The notes: generated by a model not told the origin, from the sequence alone. A stretch of 57,192 nucleotides of DNA from an uncultured Clostridia bacterium (GCA_947630845.1 CANRJB010000017.1:1-57192), one strand, 5' to 3'. Positions 7,876 to 17,738 are shown, counted from the first letter of the stretch. Made by a program: numbers and translations.

Positions 7876-8985
7876 ATGAGCATCACAGCATATCCCCCGA
7901 AAGGTGCAGGGCTGGAAAGCCTGATTACAGAAAGGCGTTCCTGCTGGGAACGGCTAAAAGCAGAAAGGCGTCCCATTTTTATCTACGGCATGGGCGATGG
8001 TGCTGCTAAGATCATGTCTGTCTTTTCGGAATTTGGCATTCCGGTCGCAGGCATCTTTGCAAGCGATGATTTTGTACGGGGGCATTCCTTTGCAGGTTAT
8101 CGGGTACATAAACTGTCTGAAATTGAAGAAGAGGTGGATGATTTCGTCATTGTCCTCGCATTTGCGGCAGGGTATCCGCAGTTGGTCGAATACATCCGTA
8201 TGCTTGCCAAAAAGCATACGCTCTATGCACCGGATGTTCCCGTCATTGGCGGCGGTTTATTTGACTACAACTACTGCATGGAGCATATCCGGGAGCTGAA
8301 TACCGTGTACCGCAGTCTTGCGGATGACGAATCCCGGCGTGTGTATCTGAACATCATTCACTTCCGTATCAGCGGCAACATCCGTTATCTCGATGCCGTC
8401 ACAGCAGAGACGGATGAGATCTACAAGCACATCCTGCGTCCTTCCCGGAATGAGAATTATGTGGATCTGGGTGCTTATAACGGCGACACCATCCGGGAAT
8501 TACTGCACTACACCAACCAGAAATACAACACCATCCATGCTATCGAGCCGGACAAGCGTAACTTCAAAAAGTTAGTTACTTATATCGAAGAGAATGAGAT
8601 GATGCAGGTCAGCCTGTTCCAGTGTGCTGCATGGTGCATGGATACAGAGCTGCCGTTCAGCGCAAAGTCGGGCAGACAGTCCTCTCTTTCTACAGGCGGC
8701 GAAACCATCCCGTCCCGGAGCGTGGATGTCCTCCTCAAAGGCGCACCTGTGACACTCCTTAAAATGGATGTGGAAGGGTATGAGCGTGAGGCACTCTGGG
8801 GTGCAGCAAAGACCATCCGGCACTACTCACCGAAACTTTCGGTCGCACTCTATCACAGAAATGAGGACATCTTTGAGCTGCCGCTTCTGGTGAAACTGCT
8901 CCACCCCGGCTATCAGCTCTATATCCGGCACAGACTCTACATTCCGGCGTGGGAGACAAATCTTTATGCGATTCCGGAGGACTGA
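7876..8985 (+). CDS. FkbM-family SAM-dependent methyltransferase with N-terminal nucleotide-binding-like domain
   Basis: 369 residues. The N-terminal part (about 30-140) has a Rossmann-like beginning, FIYGMGDGAAKIM, of the kind seen in nucleotide-sugar-linked enzymes. The C-terminal half is an FkbM-type methyltransferase: SAM motif I YVDLGAYNGDT near residue 193, IHAIEPDKRNF near 218, and LLKMDVEGYE near 294. FkbM enzymes methylate hydroxyl groups on small molecules or glycans; the target here is unknown. AGGAGG precedes the ATG by seven bases. It shares the promoter at 7324 with the PH-domain gene. Confidence 0.85.
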   Translation: MSITAYPPKGAGLESLITERRSCWERLKAERRPIFIYGMGDGAAKIMSVFSEFGIPVAGIFASDDFVRGHSFAGYRVHKLSEIEEEVDDFVIVLAFAAGYPQLVEYIRMLAKKHTLYAPDVPVIGGGLFDYNYCMEHIRELNTVYRSLADDESRRVYLNIIHFRISGNIRYLDAVTAETDEIYKHILRPSRNENYVDLGAYNGDTIRELLHYTNQKYNTIHAIEPDKRNFKKLVTYIEENEMMQVSLFQCAAWCMDTELPFSAKSGRQSSLSTGGETIPSRSVDVLLKGAPVTLLKMDVEGYEREALWGAAKTIRHYSPKLSVALYHRNEDIFELPLLVKLLHPGYQLYIRHRLYIPAWETNLYAIPED

Positions 8986-8996
8986 TACCCATTTCC

Positions 8997-9022
8997 TATC
9001 ATCCTGCCCTGATCGGATGATA
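8997..9022. repeat. Intergenic palindromic repeat, CCATCATCC type
   Basis: TATCATCC and GGATGATA form an 8-bp stem, preceded by CTGATACCCATTTCC as in other units. It lies in the 73-bp gap between the FkbM and peptidase genes. No T-run. Confidence 0.65.
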
Positions 9023-9058
9023 GAGAAGTAGATCGACAAAAAATAGGAGGCGATACCA

Positions 9059-10750
9059 ATGGCACATTATTACAGTCTATCCGTGGCTGCTTTGGCAGCC
9101 GCTCTGACGCTCTGCGCAGGCAGCTTACAGGTATCTGCGGCTGATGCACAGAATCCGGAAACGGTTGAAGAAACACAGAGCGAAACCGAGGCAGTCACGG
9201 TATCAGACACAACCGAACCTTCCCAAACGACCGCAGCAGAGGAAACAGAGAATGCTAGCGGCTGGATGTCGGAAAATGGCAGATTTTATTACATTCTTCC
9301 CGATGGCACAAAGGCTGTCGGAGAAATGGAGATTGACGGTGTACCCTATCTGTTCGGATTCAGCGGTGCATTGAAGATCGACTGGCAGACCGTAAACAAC
9401 AACCGTTATTTCTACGACCCGACAACCGGCAAGGCATTGTTCGGATGGGTCAGCTATTTTAATAACACTTATTATGTCACTCCGGAATGTGGAAAGCTCA
9501 CAGGCTTTCAGGAGATCGACGGCGTGCAGTATGCCTTCTCCGAGGACGGTGCGCTGCGCAGCGGTGCATTCTATGCGGACGAGATCCTGTACTGTGCAGC
9601 AGACGACGGTGTGTTGGAAGAGGGACTGATCCAGACAGAGACAGATGCGTTCCTGACAGATGAAAACGGTGCTGTTGTTACAGGATGGTATGTTTCTGAG
9701 GACGGCAAGACGTATTACGGCGATCCGTCCACCTACCATGCAGCACTGGGACTGACGGTCATTGACGGCAGTTGGTACTACATCACCCCCGAAGAAGGGC
9801 TGCTCAAGGGGACACAGATAATTGACGGACAGTATTATCCGTTGGACGATGAAACGGGTGCGCTCCGGACAGGATGGTTCACTTTGGACGATGTGCAGCA
9901 TTACTTCGACCCGGAAAGCATGACCATGCTGAAGGATACGCTCTGTGAGATCGATGGCAGGATGTATTATTTCGATGCTGTCGGTGATCTGGCGACAGGC
10001 TGGCAGTCCGTGAACGGTGAGAACTACTGGTTCAATGTAGACGGCTCGATGTATACCTCCGGTGTACTGGAACTGGAGGACGGGACATATCTCTTTGATG
10101 ATGACGGAAAGCTCTGCTATGGCTGGCAGGAAATTGCCGGACAGCAGTTTTATTTCACTGAGAATGGCACAATGGCTGTCTCCGATACACTGGAGATCGG
10201 TGATTATGCTTATACATTTGATGAATTTGGTGTTGTGATCGACAGTGAGCGTATCAATTATGTACTGGATGTCGTCAGCTACAAGCAGACCGATGAGGAA
10301 TGGGGAAGTGTCCGCCTTGGCACGACAGCATCTTCCTCCATCGCCAAATCTGGTTGCCTTGTCACTTCAATGGCAATGCTGGAATCCTACAGGAACGGTA
10401 CAGAATGTAAGCCGACCGACATGAAGGATATGCTGAAATTCACAAGTGACGGCTCACTGACAAACTGGAATCTGATTTCTGATTTAGGTTACACGGTAGA
10501 GACTTATAACTGCTCTGTGACAGAGGACATTCTGATGCAGATTTACGTACGGATTCAGGCAGGATGTCCTGTGGTACTTGGCAGTAAGGGTTCTTCAGGA
10601 CAGCACTATGTACTCGTGACCGGTTATATCGGTGATGGGACAAGCTTTACCGCATCAAACTTCACCATCAACGACCCGGGCTACTCTGATCGGTTCTATC
10701 TTTCCGACCATCTGGCAAGATTCAGCAGACTCTACAAACTTATCTATTAA
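9059..10750 (+). CDS. Secreted C39-like cysteine peptidase with cell-wall-binding repeats
   Basis: 563 residues, secreted and probably retained on the wall. A signal peptide (about 1-28) is followed by a Glu/Thr-rich linker (to about 65) and roughly ten aromatic and glycine-rich cell-wall-binding repeats (about 67-395, pattern GW..V.G..YYFD..G...G). The C-terminal domain (399-563) is C39/papain-like: Cys433 in AKSGCLVTSM, His516 in GQHYVLVTGY and Asp539 in INDPG form the expected catalytic set. Similar domains cut peptides or peptidoglycan cross-bridges; the substrate is not known. GGAGG precedes the ATG. No separate promoter is obvious, so readthrough from 7324 is possible. The amidase at 36126 has the same linker and repeat style. 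Confidence 0.83.
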   Translation: MAHYYSLSVAALAAALTLCAGSLQVSAADAQNPETVEETQSETEAVTVSDTTEPSQTTAAEETENASGWMSENGRFYYILPDGTKAVGEMEIDGVPYLFGFSGALKIDWQTVNNNRYFYDPTTGKALFGWVSYFNNTYYVTPECGKLTGFQEIDGVQYAFSEDGALRSGAFYADEILYCAADDGVLEEGLIQTETDAFLTDENGAVVTGWYVSEDGKTYYGDPSTYHAALGLTVIDGSWYYITPEEGLLKGTQIIDGQYYPLDDETGALRTGWFTLDDVQHYFDPESMTMLKDTLCEIDGRMYYFDAVGDLATGWQSVNGENYWFNVDGSMYTSGVLELEDGTYLFDDDGKLCYGWQEIAGQQFYFTENGTMAVSDTLEIGDYAYTFDEFGVVIDSERINYVLDVVSYKQTDEEWGSVRLGTTASSSIAKSGCLVTSMAMLESYRNGTECKPTDMKDMLKFTSDGSLTNWNLISDLGYTVETYNCSVTEDILMQIYVRIQAGCPVVLGSKGSSGQHYVLVTGYIGDGTSFTASNFTINDPGYSDRFYLSDHLARFSRLYKLIY

Positions 10751-10757
10751 CAGCAAT

Positions 10758-10781
10758 GCCCCTCTTCTGCAGAAGAGGGGC
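10758..10781. terminator. Palindromic hairpin after the peptidase gene
   Basis: A 24-bp perfect palindrome with half-site GCCCCTCTTCTG directly after the stop codon, followed by ACATTTTAT. The stem is very strong and the T-tract weak. It lies between convergent genes. Confidence 0.7.
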
Positions 10782-10800
10782 ACATTTTATACCGTTCCTT

Positions 10801-10833
10801 TGCATTCTGATAGACTTTGCCTATCGGAATGCA
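10801..10833. repeat. Intergenic palindromic repeat, CATTCCGATAG type
   Basis: TGCATTCTGATAG pairs with CTATCGGAATGCA (13 bp, one G-U). Related stems occur at 17952-17978 and 18759-18786. A second weaker palindromic stretch (CCATCCTATCAG...) follows up to about 10870. Confidence 0.65.
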
Positions 10834-10873
10834 GACTTTTTCCTGCCATCCTATCAGATTATCAGGGGACATA

Positions 10874-12208
10874 TCAGTATGATATCTGCTTGTGATGCAC
10901 TGTAATGAGCATTTTCCGCACTTTCCGGACAAGCTGCTGCATCATAGCAAGCTCCTGTTCTGTCGGGGGGATGCCGCCGTAACGTACCCGGTAATACAGC
11001 TCCGTCACCTGTGCTGTCAGCTCCGGGTCAGGAATGCCTGAGGACAGCTCCACAAGCTTTGCGGGGACAGCATTTGGCGGTACATCCGTATGCCAGTGCC
11101 GAAGTGCATGCATCCAGAAAGCATAGCCGCAGCGGAACTTCTGCACAGGATCTTTCGCCTGACGATATGCTTTGTAGTACTTCCGCCATGTCATACGTTT
11201 CTGATGATGGACGTGAACGGCAGCAGTATCGAGCAGCTCAACAGAATCTGTATAATCCGGATGACTCTCCTGCTCTTGCGGCAATGCTTTCGCATGGATG
11301 AGTTTCCGGAAAGAGCGCAGCAGCTCCGATGCGACCTGCCGCAGAAGATCCCATAACTCCGACCGGAAACGGATTATTAGAAATATCAGCAGCCCGACAG
11401 CTGCCATTGTAATGAGCATTTCGAGCCATGTCAGATCCTGTCGGTACTTCATCTCCGGCATCATGGCATCATCCGGGGAAAGGGTATCTTTCCGGTAGAC
11501 CAGTGCTGACAGCATCCGGAAGAAATTTTTCAGAAACGTCCAGATCAGATGAAGTACATATCCGGCAGCTTCCGCCACAGGTTTATGCACTGCAAACAGT
11601 GCCGCACCTGGCAGCAGAAACAATGCCATCATCCCAAGATCATGCCGCCAGAAACCCTGCGGCATGTTTCTCCCTGCAAGCGTCTCTGTCACCATCAGAC
11701 GATTACGCAGAATACCGAACAGACACATATTTACCCCGAATACTGCATAGCAGATGTCCCCGAATTCCACTTTCTGCAACATGCTCAACAGCAAGCCCAT
11801 AAAAAATGCCACACAAATCAGGATAAAGGCATGAACGGAAAGCAGCTTGTCAGTCGGCAAACGGAAAATAGCCCAGTCCGTCAGATAGACCAGAAATACC
11901 ATCACCCCTGCCACTATCGCTGCTGTCTGCGTCAAATACTGTACCACAAGAAAATAACTTCCTACCCCAAGCAACACTGCAAGCAACCTTGCCAGCACCC
12001 CGGCAAGCAACAGGCTTTTGCTCTCCAGCACAAAGCCGTAACGCCTGTGCAGAAAGCAGAGTGCTGTCAGCATCAGACTGCCCCCTGTAAAGACAAATGC
12101 ATACCCTCTCTGCGGCACTGCCCATGTACAGTACCAGTACCAAAGCGGAAATGCCCCTGACATCAGACAAAGCCCTGCCAAAAGCTGCATACTGTTATTT
12201 CTCTGCAT
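10874..12208 (-). CDS. Polytopic membrane protein with DUF4129-like C-terminus
   Basis: 444 residues from the chosen start. The N-terminal 270 residues hold about eight hydrophobic segments. A further segment (AAVGLLIFLIIRF) is followed by a cytoplasmic tail, and the last 120 residues (KYYKAYRQAKDPVQKFRCGYAFW, then a Leu/Glu-rich helix) resemble the DUF4129 tail of transglutaminase-like membrane proteins; the transglutaminase catalytic triad is not seen. The gene follows MoxR and DUF58 genes, the usual partners. ATG 12208 is chosen because AGGAGG lies nine bases upstream; it overlaps the DUF58 end. Inferred role: membrane partner of a MoxR/DUF58 assembly or maturation system. Confidence 0.68.
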   Translation of the reverse strand: MQRNNSMQLLAGLCLMSGAFPLWYWYCTWAVPQRGYAFVFTGGSLMLTALCFLHRRYGFVLESKSLLLAGVLARLLAVLLGVGSYFLVVQYLTQTAAIVAGVMVFLVYLTDWAIFRLPTDKLLSVHAFILICVAFFMGLLLSMLQKVEFGDICYAVFGVNMCLFGILRNRLMVTETLAGRNMPQGFWRHDLGMMALFLLPGAALFAVHKPVAEAAGYVLHLIWTFLKNFFRMLSALVYRKDTLSPDDAMMPEMKYRQDLTWLEMLITMAAVGLLIFLIIRFRSELWDLLRQVASELLRSFRKLIHAKALPQEQESHPDYTDSVELLDTAAVHVHHQKRMTWRKYYKAYRQAKDPVQKFRCGYAFWMHALRHWHTDVPPNAVPAKLVELSSGIPDPELTAQVTELYYRVRYGGIPPTEQELAMMQQLVRKVRKMLITVHHKQISY

Positions 12209-13265
12209 CCGCATCTGCCTCCTCATAGACCGGGATAAAATCCATCGTTTCCCCCTCCGGAACAGGTGAGGTCAGGATGATCACTGCCCCCGGGTGCAGC
12301 GTTTTCAAACGCCGGATATCTTCGGACAGGTAGGGTGCAAGCAGCACCAGTCTTGTATCTGACGGTATGTCCGCCACATCTTTTAACGATTGCTCCGGCG
12401 TCAGACTCAGTGCCGCCAGCTCACGCAGCAACAGGTGATATCCTCCTTCAGAACAATCTGTTCCCCTCCGTATTGGTTCACCGTGTGCAGTACAGTTGCT
12501 CTGTACAGAGAACCACTCTCCCCGTTCTGTCAGCTCCCGGAACAGTGCTGCTGCCACCCGGATGGTATGCTCGGCAGTATCCTCATTGACATAACGCCGT
12601 CCGTATTCACTCATCTGCGCTGTAAAGCAGACACAAAGTCTCCGCTCCTGCACAGGTTCTTCCGTCCGCACCATCAGCTCTCCCACACGGGCACTCGCCT
12701 TCCAGTCTATGCGGCGGAACGGCTCGTTGCCAGTATAACGTCTGCTGCCATTGACGGTAATGGGGTCAGTGAGCAGGCTGTGGCGGACAGGGACTTCTCC
12801 TGCGGCATAGCTGCGGGGAAAAGGCAGACTGTTGCTATGCGCATAGCAACGGGGCAGAACAGTCAGCATACCACCAAGATCCTCCGCAGGGATCGCTGTG
12901 CGCACTGAACCAAGCAGATCGGATGTCACCAACCGCACGCTCTCCACGGTATACTCTCCCCTGCGCAGTACCCGGATATGCCAGCGGCGTTCAATGCGGC
13001 TGCATGCCCGGAGATAGAAGATGCTTGAAATATAGCGTGTCTTGTCCGTCACAACAGAATGTGTACCGGAGAAGGCAATGAACTTCGATACCGCATACTC
13101 CGACCGCAGCCATGCCAGCGGAAACAGCCCTGTATTTTCAATTTCTTCGATCAGATCAAGGCTGTCTCCCTCTGTGACCTCCTCCTGCGAAAAGTAGCAG
13201 CGATAATGGATATGCCGTATCCCGTACCGGGTACAGAGCATTGCCTGTGCCGCATACAGCCCCAT
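12195..13265 (-). CDS. DUF58 domain protein
   Basis: About 356 residues. The family signature is YTGNEPFRRIDWKASARVGELMVRTEE, preceded by a beta-rich region (RRWHIRVLRRGEY) and followed by a von Willebrand-like half. DUF58 proteins regularly follow MoxR ATPases and are thought to work with them in folding or activating complexes. The ATG at 13265 leaves only part of a membrane helix. In frame directly upstream lie codons for LLAFVFLLLLC, overlapping the moxR end, so the real start may be a non-AUG codon near 13298. Transcribed with MoxR upstream and the DUF4129-like gene downstream. Confidence 0.82.
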   Translation of the reverse strand: MGLYAAQAMLCTRYGIRHIHYRCYFSQEEVTEGDSLDLIEEIENTGLFPLAWLRSEYAVSKFIAFSGTHSVVTDKTRYISSIFYLRACSRIERRWHIRVLRRGEYTVESVRLVTSDLLGSVRTAIPAEDLGGMLTVLPRCYAHSNSLPFPRSYAAGEVPVRHSLLTDPITVNGSRRYTGNEPFRRIDWKASARVGELMVRTEEPVQERRLCVCFTAQMSEYGRRYVNEDTAEHTIRVAAALFRELTERGEWFSVQSNCTAHGEPIRRGTDCSEGGYHLLLRELAALSLTPEQSLKDVADIPSDTRLVLLAPYLSEDIRRLKTLHPGAVIILTSPVPEGETMDFIPVYEEADADAEK

Positions 13266-13291
13266 GCACAGCAGAAGAAGAAAGACGAACG

Positions 13292-14230
13292 CTAACAGTT
13301 TTCTGTCGGCACGGGAGTCTCCTCGACCATCCGCATTGCCGCCTCACGTTTGAAATCAATGCGCTGAAGCGATGCACTGCCCTTCATGATAAGGCGGTGC
13401 GCTATCACATCCGCAGCGATCTCCTGTACATCTTCGGGAATGACATAGTCCCTGCCCTGTATGCCTGCCCAAGCTCTTGCACAGCACTGCATCGCCTGCA
13501 AGCCACGTGTGGAAAGTCCGACCTGAACCGTCCTGTCCTGCCGGGTCTTTTCCGCAATGGCAAGCAGATATTCCAGTATCGCATCCGACACTCGTATGTT
13601 CTCACATGCCTGCTGTGCTTCAGCTAATGCATCCGGCGTGCAGACCGGATGCTCCACTTCAAGGCTCGCTCCGAGAAGAATGCGCTTTTCTGCCTCATGA
13701 TCCGGATAACCCATGTGCAGACACATCAGGAAACGGTCAAGCTGTGCTTCCGGCAGAGGGTACGTCCCCTGTGCTTCAATGGGGTTCTGTGTGGCGATCA
13801 CAAAGAACGGCGGTGCAAGCTGACGAGTCTCTCCGTCCACGCTGACCTGCTGTTCCTCCATACATTCCAGAAGTGCAGCCTGTGTACGTGGGGTGGTGCG
13901 GTTGATCTCATCCGCAAGCAGTACATTCGTAAAGACTGCCCCCTCCCGAAACACAAACTCACCTGTTTTCTGGTTGTAGTAATGGATGCCGGTGATGTCG
14001 GACGGGAGCAGATCAGGCGTAAACTGGATGCGCTTCATCCGGCAGTCAAGGCTCTTGGCAAGTGCCCGTGCCAATGTTGTTTTGCCTGTGCCGGGCAGGT
14101 CGTCAAGCAGTATATGACCACCACAGAGAAGTGCGGTTATGACCCGGTCAATGACATCGCCCTTTCCGACGATGGAAGTCTCGATCTGCTGCCGTATCTG
14201 TGCAGCAAAGGATCTGATGATATCCTGCAT
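13292..14230 (-). CDS. MoxR-family AAA+ ATPase
   Basis: 312 residues, cytoplasmic. Walker A is LPGTGKTT at 45-52, Walker B is VLLADEINRTTPRTQ (about 103-117), and ATQNPIEAQGTYPLPEAQLDRF is a hallmark sensor region of MoxR proteins. These ATPases act as chaperone-like activators of partner proteins, usually with DUF58/VWA proteins encoded next door, as here. It starts 15 bp after the ABC exporter gene, so it belongs to the five-gene minus-strand unit from 17704 to 10874. Confidence 0.9.
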   Translation of the reverse strand: MQDIIRSFAAQIRQQIETSIVGKGDVIDRVITALLCGGHILLDDLPGTGKTTLARALAKSLDCRMKRIQFTPDLLPSDITGIHYYNQKTGEFVFREGAVFTNVLLADEINRTTPRTQAALLECMEEQQVSVDGETRQLAPPFFVIATQNPIEAQGTYPLPEAQLDRFLMCLHMGYPDHEAEKRILLGASLEVEHPVCTPDALAEAQQACENIRVSDAILEYLLAIAEKTRQDRTVQVGLSTRGLQAMQCCARAWAGIQGRDYVIPEDVQEIAADVIAHRLIMKGSASLQRIDFKREAAMRMVEETPVPTENC

Positions 14231-14245
14231 GGTAGTTCATCCTTT

Positions 14246-15985
14246 CTACTGTGCAAACTGGCTCTGGTAAAGGCTGGCATAGAAGCCGCCGTTTGCCATG
14301 AGCTGGTCATGATCTCCTTGTTCAATGATGCTGCCGTCCCGCATAACAAGAATGTGATCAGCAGAACGGATGGTGGACAGACGGTGGGCAATAATGAAAC
14401 TTGTCTTGCCCTGCATGAGCTTCTCAAAGGCACGCTGGATCAGGTGTTCCGTGCGCAGATCAATGGAGCTGGTCGCTTCATCAAGAATAAGCATGGGTGG
14501 GTCGGTAAGCATGATACGTGCGATGCAGAGAAGCTGTTTCTGCCCCTGTGAAAGTCCGGAGCTGTCGGAGATGACAGTGTCGTAGCCGTCGGGCAGACGT
14601 TTGATAAAACCGTGTGCATGGGCTGCACGGGCAGTGGCTTCGATCTCTTCCCGGGTAGCATCGGGCTTGCCGTAAGCAATGTTGTCGGCAACTGTGCCGG
14701 TGAAGAGCCATGTTTCCTGCAAGACCATGCCAAACTGCCGCCGCAGTCCGTCACGGGTCATGGTTTTGGTGCTGATGCCGTCCAACAGAATTTCTCCGCC
14801 CTGTATTTCATAGAACCGCAGGAGCAGATTGATGATGGTGGACTTGCCGCAGCCGGTGGGTCCCACGATGGCAATCCGCTGACCCGGTTTTGCTTCCATA
14901 GAAAATTGTGAAATGAGGGGTTTTTCCGGTGAATAGGAGAAGCTCACATTCCGAAGGACAAGATTCCCCTCACAGCTCTGCGGCGTAAGGCATTGGCTGT
15001 CATCCGGTTCGGCAGGGGCATCAAGTACCTCAAAGACACGCTGCGCACAGGAGATGGCGTTCTGTAATTCCGCAACCACACCTGAGATCTCGTTGAAAGG
15101 TTTGGTGTACTGGTTGGAGAACAGGAGAAAAGAGGATAGCTTGCCTACACTCATTGTCCCGACCCACGGGAGAATACCCATTGCGGCAAATGCACCAACT
15201 GTTCCCACGGCAGCATAGATCAATCCATTGATGAAACGTGTTGTAGGGTTGCTGAGAGAGGCAAAGAATGTGGAAAACTGCCCGGCTTTGCCCAGCTCTG
15301 CATTGATGGCGGCGAAGCGTTCCTCTGCACGTTCCTCATAGGTGAACGCCTTGACGACTTTTTGACTGCCGACCAGTTCTTCGGTCAGTGCGCCGATGTC
15401 GCCCCGGAGCTTAGACTGCCGGACAAAGGCATTATGGGAAAGTGCGGTGATTTTGGCAGCGGCAATGAGGGAGAGCGGTGTCATGAGAACGACAATGACT
15501 GTGATCTTTACATTGATGGTCAGCATGAAGATCAGCGTTCCCAAAATGGTCACGATGCCCGAAAAAAGTTGTGCAAAGCCCTGCAACAAGCCGTCAGACA
15601 GGATCTCAATATCCGGAACGACCCTTGCAATGATATCGCCCCTTGCGTTGCCGTCGATGTAGGAGACAGGCATTTGTTCCAGTTTTGCCGTCAATGCCCG
15701 GCGCAGATCTTTTACCGTCCCGAATGCCAGACGATTTACACAAAGCCCTGAGATCCACTGAAATATCCCCGAAACAAGCACCATCCCTCCCAGAAGCAGT
15801 GCTGTCCGTCCCAGCCCGGCAAAGTCCACATCCCCCTCGCCGACAGCATGATCCACTGCCTCGCCTACCATGACTGGCACGATCAAAGAAAGCGATACCC
15901 CCACAAGCGTGCTGACGATGGTCAGGAAAAGATAGCCGGCATAGGGTCTGGTATAGGTCAGTATACGCTGAATGGTATTTTTCAT
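14246..15985 (-). CDS. ABC exporter half-transporter, consensus Walker B
   Basis: 579 residues: six membrane helices (about 1-310) fused to an ATPase domain. Walker A is GPTGCGKST, Walker B is MLILDEATSS with the catalytic Glu present, and the H-loop is IIAHRLS. The signature is altered to SGLSQGQKQ. Its partner at 15995 has a normal LSGGQ but Asp in place of the catalytic Glu, so the two should form a heterodimer with one competent and one degenerate ATP site, as in TM287/288- or BmrCD-like exporters. Substrate unknown. The gap to the partner is 9 bp. Confidence 0.9.
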   Translation of the reverse strand: MKNTIQRILTYTRPYAGYLFLTIVSTLVGVSLSLIVPVMVGEAVDHAVGEGDVDFAGLGRTALLLGGMVLVSGIFQWISGLCVNRLAFGTVKDLRRALTAKLEQMPVSYIDGNARGDIIARVVPDIEILSDGLLQGFAQLFSGIVTILGTLIFMLTINVKITVIVVLMTPLSLIAAAKITALSHNAFVRQSKLRGDIGALTEELVGSQKVVKAFTYEERAEERFAAINAELGKAGQFSTFFASLSNPTTRFINGLIYAAVGTVGAFAAMGILPWVGTMSVGKLSSFLLFSNQYTKPFNEISGVVAELQNAISCAQRVFEVLDAPAEPDDSQCLTPQSCEGNLVLRNVSFSYSPEKPLISQFSMEAKPGQRIAIVGPTGCGKSTIINLLLRFYEIQGGEILLDGISTKTMTRDGLRRQFGMVLQETWLFTGTVADNIAYGKPDATREEIEATARAAHAHGFIKRLPDGYDTVISDSSGLSQGQKQLLCIARIMLTDPPMLILDEATSSIDLRTEHLIQRAFEKLMQGKTSFIIAHRLSTIRSADHILVMRDGSIIEQGDHDQLMANGGFYASLYQSQFAQ

Positions 15986-15994
15986 GACTTCCTC

Positions 15995-17704
15995 CTACTG
16001 CATCTGTGATGCATAGATCTCCTGATAGACTTCACAGCTTTCCAGAAGCTGTTCATGTGTCCCCTGCCCGACACAACAGCCATCCTCTAATACCAGAATG
16101 AGGTCGGCATGCATCAGTGAAGTTGCACGCTGCGAGATAACGACTGTCGTTATGCCCTTGCACCGTTCTGCAAGAGCCTTGCGCAGTGCAGCATCCGTCG
16201 CATAGTCAAGCGCACTCATGCTATCATCCAGAATGAGCATGGCAGGCTTGCCAGTCAGTGCCCTTGCAATGGTAAGACGCTGCTTCTGACCGCCGGAAAG
16301 ATTGCGTCCTCCCTGCACAAGGTGCGTTTCCAAACCGTGTTGCAGTTTCTCAACAAATTCCGCTGCCTGTGCAATGGCAAGAGCATCATGCATGGTTTCC
16401 GGAGTGGCATCTGCATCTGCCCAGCGCAGATTTTCAGCAATCGTTCCTGTAAACAGCACCGCCTTCTGCGGCACGACCCCGATGCAGCGACGCAGGGCTT
16501 TCAGCCGGTAAGTGCTGACATTCTGCCCGAATACACGCACCTCTCCCGACACGGCATCATAGTCCCGTGTGAGAAGGGATGCAAGGGTGGATTTGCCTGA
16601 ACCGGTGCTGCCGATGATACCAAGAGTCTGTCCTTTTTGGAGCGTAAAGCTGATATGCGACAATGCCGCATCGCCTGCCCCCTCATAAGCAAAGCTCACA
16701 TCCTCAAAACAGATCGCTTCCTGTGAAGAAAGATCCGGTTCGGCAGTGCCGTCCTGCATGGAAGGCTTCGTCTCCAGTACCTGTGCCACACGCAGAGAGG
16801 CTGCCTGTGCTTTAGTGAGGATCTGGAAGAGATTGGCAAACTGGATCATTGCCAACAGAATGGTTGTCAGGTAACTGGTAAATGCCGTCAGGTCCCCCTG
16901 CGACATACGACCGGTGTCAATGTGAATGCCGCCAAACCAGAGTACCACAGCAATGCCGATGTTCATGACGATGAAGGTCACAGGATTGAGGATGGCAGAG
17001 ATACGTCCGGCAGCGATCATGCTCTGTTCGAGGTCGGTGCATTCGTCGGCAAAGGCATCTGTCTCCTGCTTCTGTCGGGCAAAGGCACGGATGACACGTG
17101 TACCGTCGAGTGTCTCTCCCGTATGTCGGGCAATGTCATCGAGCTTCTTCTGATTGCGTGTGTAGAGGGGGATGGTCTTGGTCATGACGGCATAGAGTAC
17201 GTAGCCCACAATGGGTGCGATCACCAGAAATACAAGTGATAGCTGCCAGTCACGGATGCATGCCATCACAAATGCCCCTCCTATCAGAAACGGCGCTCTG
17301 GAGGCAAGGCGGATGAACATGTTCACACCTGCCTGCGAGGCGGTCACATCGTTGGTGATGCGGTTGATGAGGGTGGATGTACCGAGCCGGTCAAGTTCGG
17401 TGTGGGAGAGAGAGTTGATATGTCTGTATAATGCAAGCCGCAGGTCTGCGCCGTAATGGAAGGCACACTTTGCTGCCAGATACTGACAGGTCAGCGCAAA
17501 GCACAATCCGCATACACCAAGCAGCACGATCAGTACACACTTCCTGCCGATGTATGCTGTGTCGTTCCGGGCAATGCCATAGTTGATGATATCTGCCATG
17601 ACTGCCGGTACGATCAGTTCAAAGATGGCTTCGAGCAGTTTGAAGAATGGTCCGATGATGATCTCCATTTTGTAGGGCTTTAAAAATCTGAAAAGCTTTT
17701 GCAT
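15995..17704 (-). CDS. ABC exporter half-transporter, degenerate Walker B
   Basis: 569 residues from ATG 17704, which has AAGGA at good spacing (an in-frame start further upstream has no ribosome site). Six membrane helices are followed by an ATPase domain: Walker A GSTGSGKST, signature NLSGGQKQ, Walker B MLILDDSMSA, where Asp replaces the catalytic Glu, and SQRATS where the H-loop His should be (Gln). These losses mark the degenerate subunit of a heterodimeric exporter. It is the first gene after the promoter at 17739-17767 and partners the protein at 14246. Confidence 0.9.
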   Translation of the reverse strand: MQKLFRFLKPYKMEIIIGPFFKLLEAIFELIVPAVMADIINYGIARNDTAYIGRKCVLIVLLGVCGLCFALTCQYLAAKCAFHYGADLRLALYRHINSLSHTELDRLGTSTLINRITNDVTASQAGVNMFIRLASRAPFLIGGAFVMACIRDWQLSLVFLVIAPIVGYVLYAVMTKTIPLYTRNQKKLDDIARHTGETLDGTRVIRAFARQKQETDAFADECTDLEQSMIAAGRISAILNPVTFIVMNIGIAVVLWFGGIHIDTGRMSQGDLTAFTSYLTTILLAMIQFANLFQILTKAQAASLRVAQVLETKPSMQDGTAEPDLSSQEAICFEDVSFAYEGAGDAALSHISFTLQKGQTLGIIGSTGSGKSTLASLLTRDYDAVSGEVRVFGQNVSTYRLKALRRCIGVVPQKAVLFTGTIAENLRWADADATPETMHDALAIAQAAEFVEKLQHGLETHLVQGGRNLSGGQKQRLTIARALTGKPAMLILDDSMSALDYATDAALRKALAERCKGITTVVISQRATSLMHADLILVLEDGCCVGQGTHEQLLESCEVYQEIYASQMQ

Positions 17705-17738
17705 TGTTCCAATCCTTTCCTCTGATATCACTACTCCT

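Noticed and set aside
13649-14551. A 300-codon plus-strand frame across moxR and the exporter gene
   Set aside because: It spans two well-supported minus-strand genes and resembles nothing.
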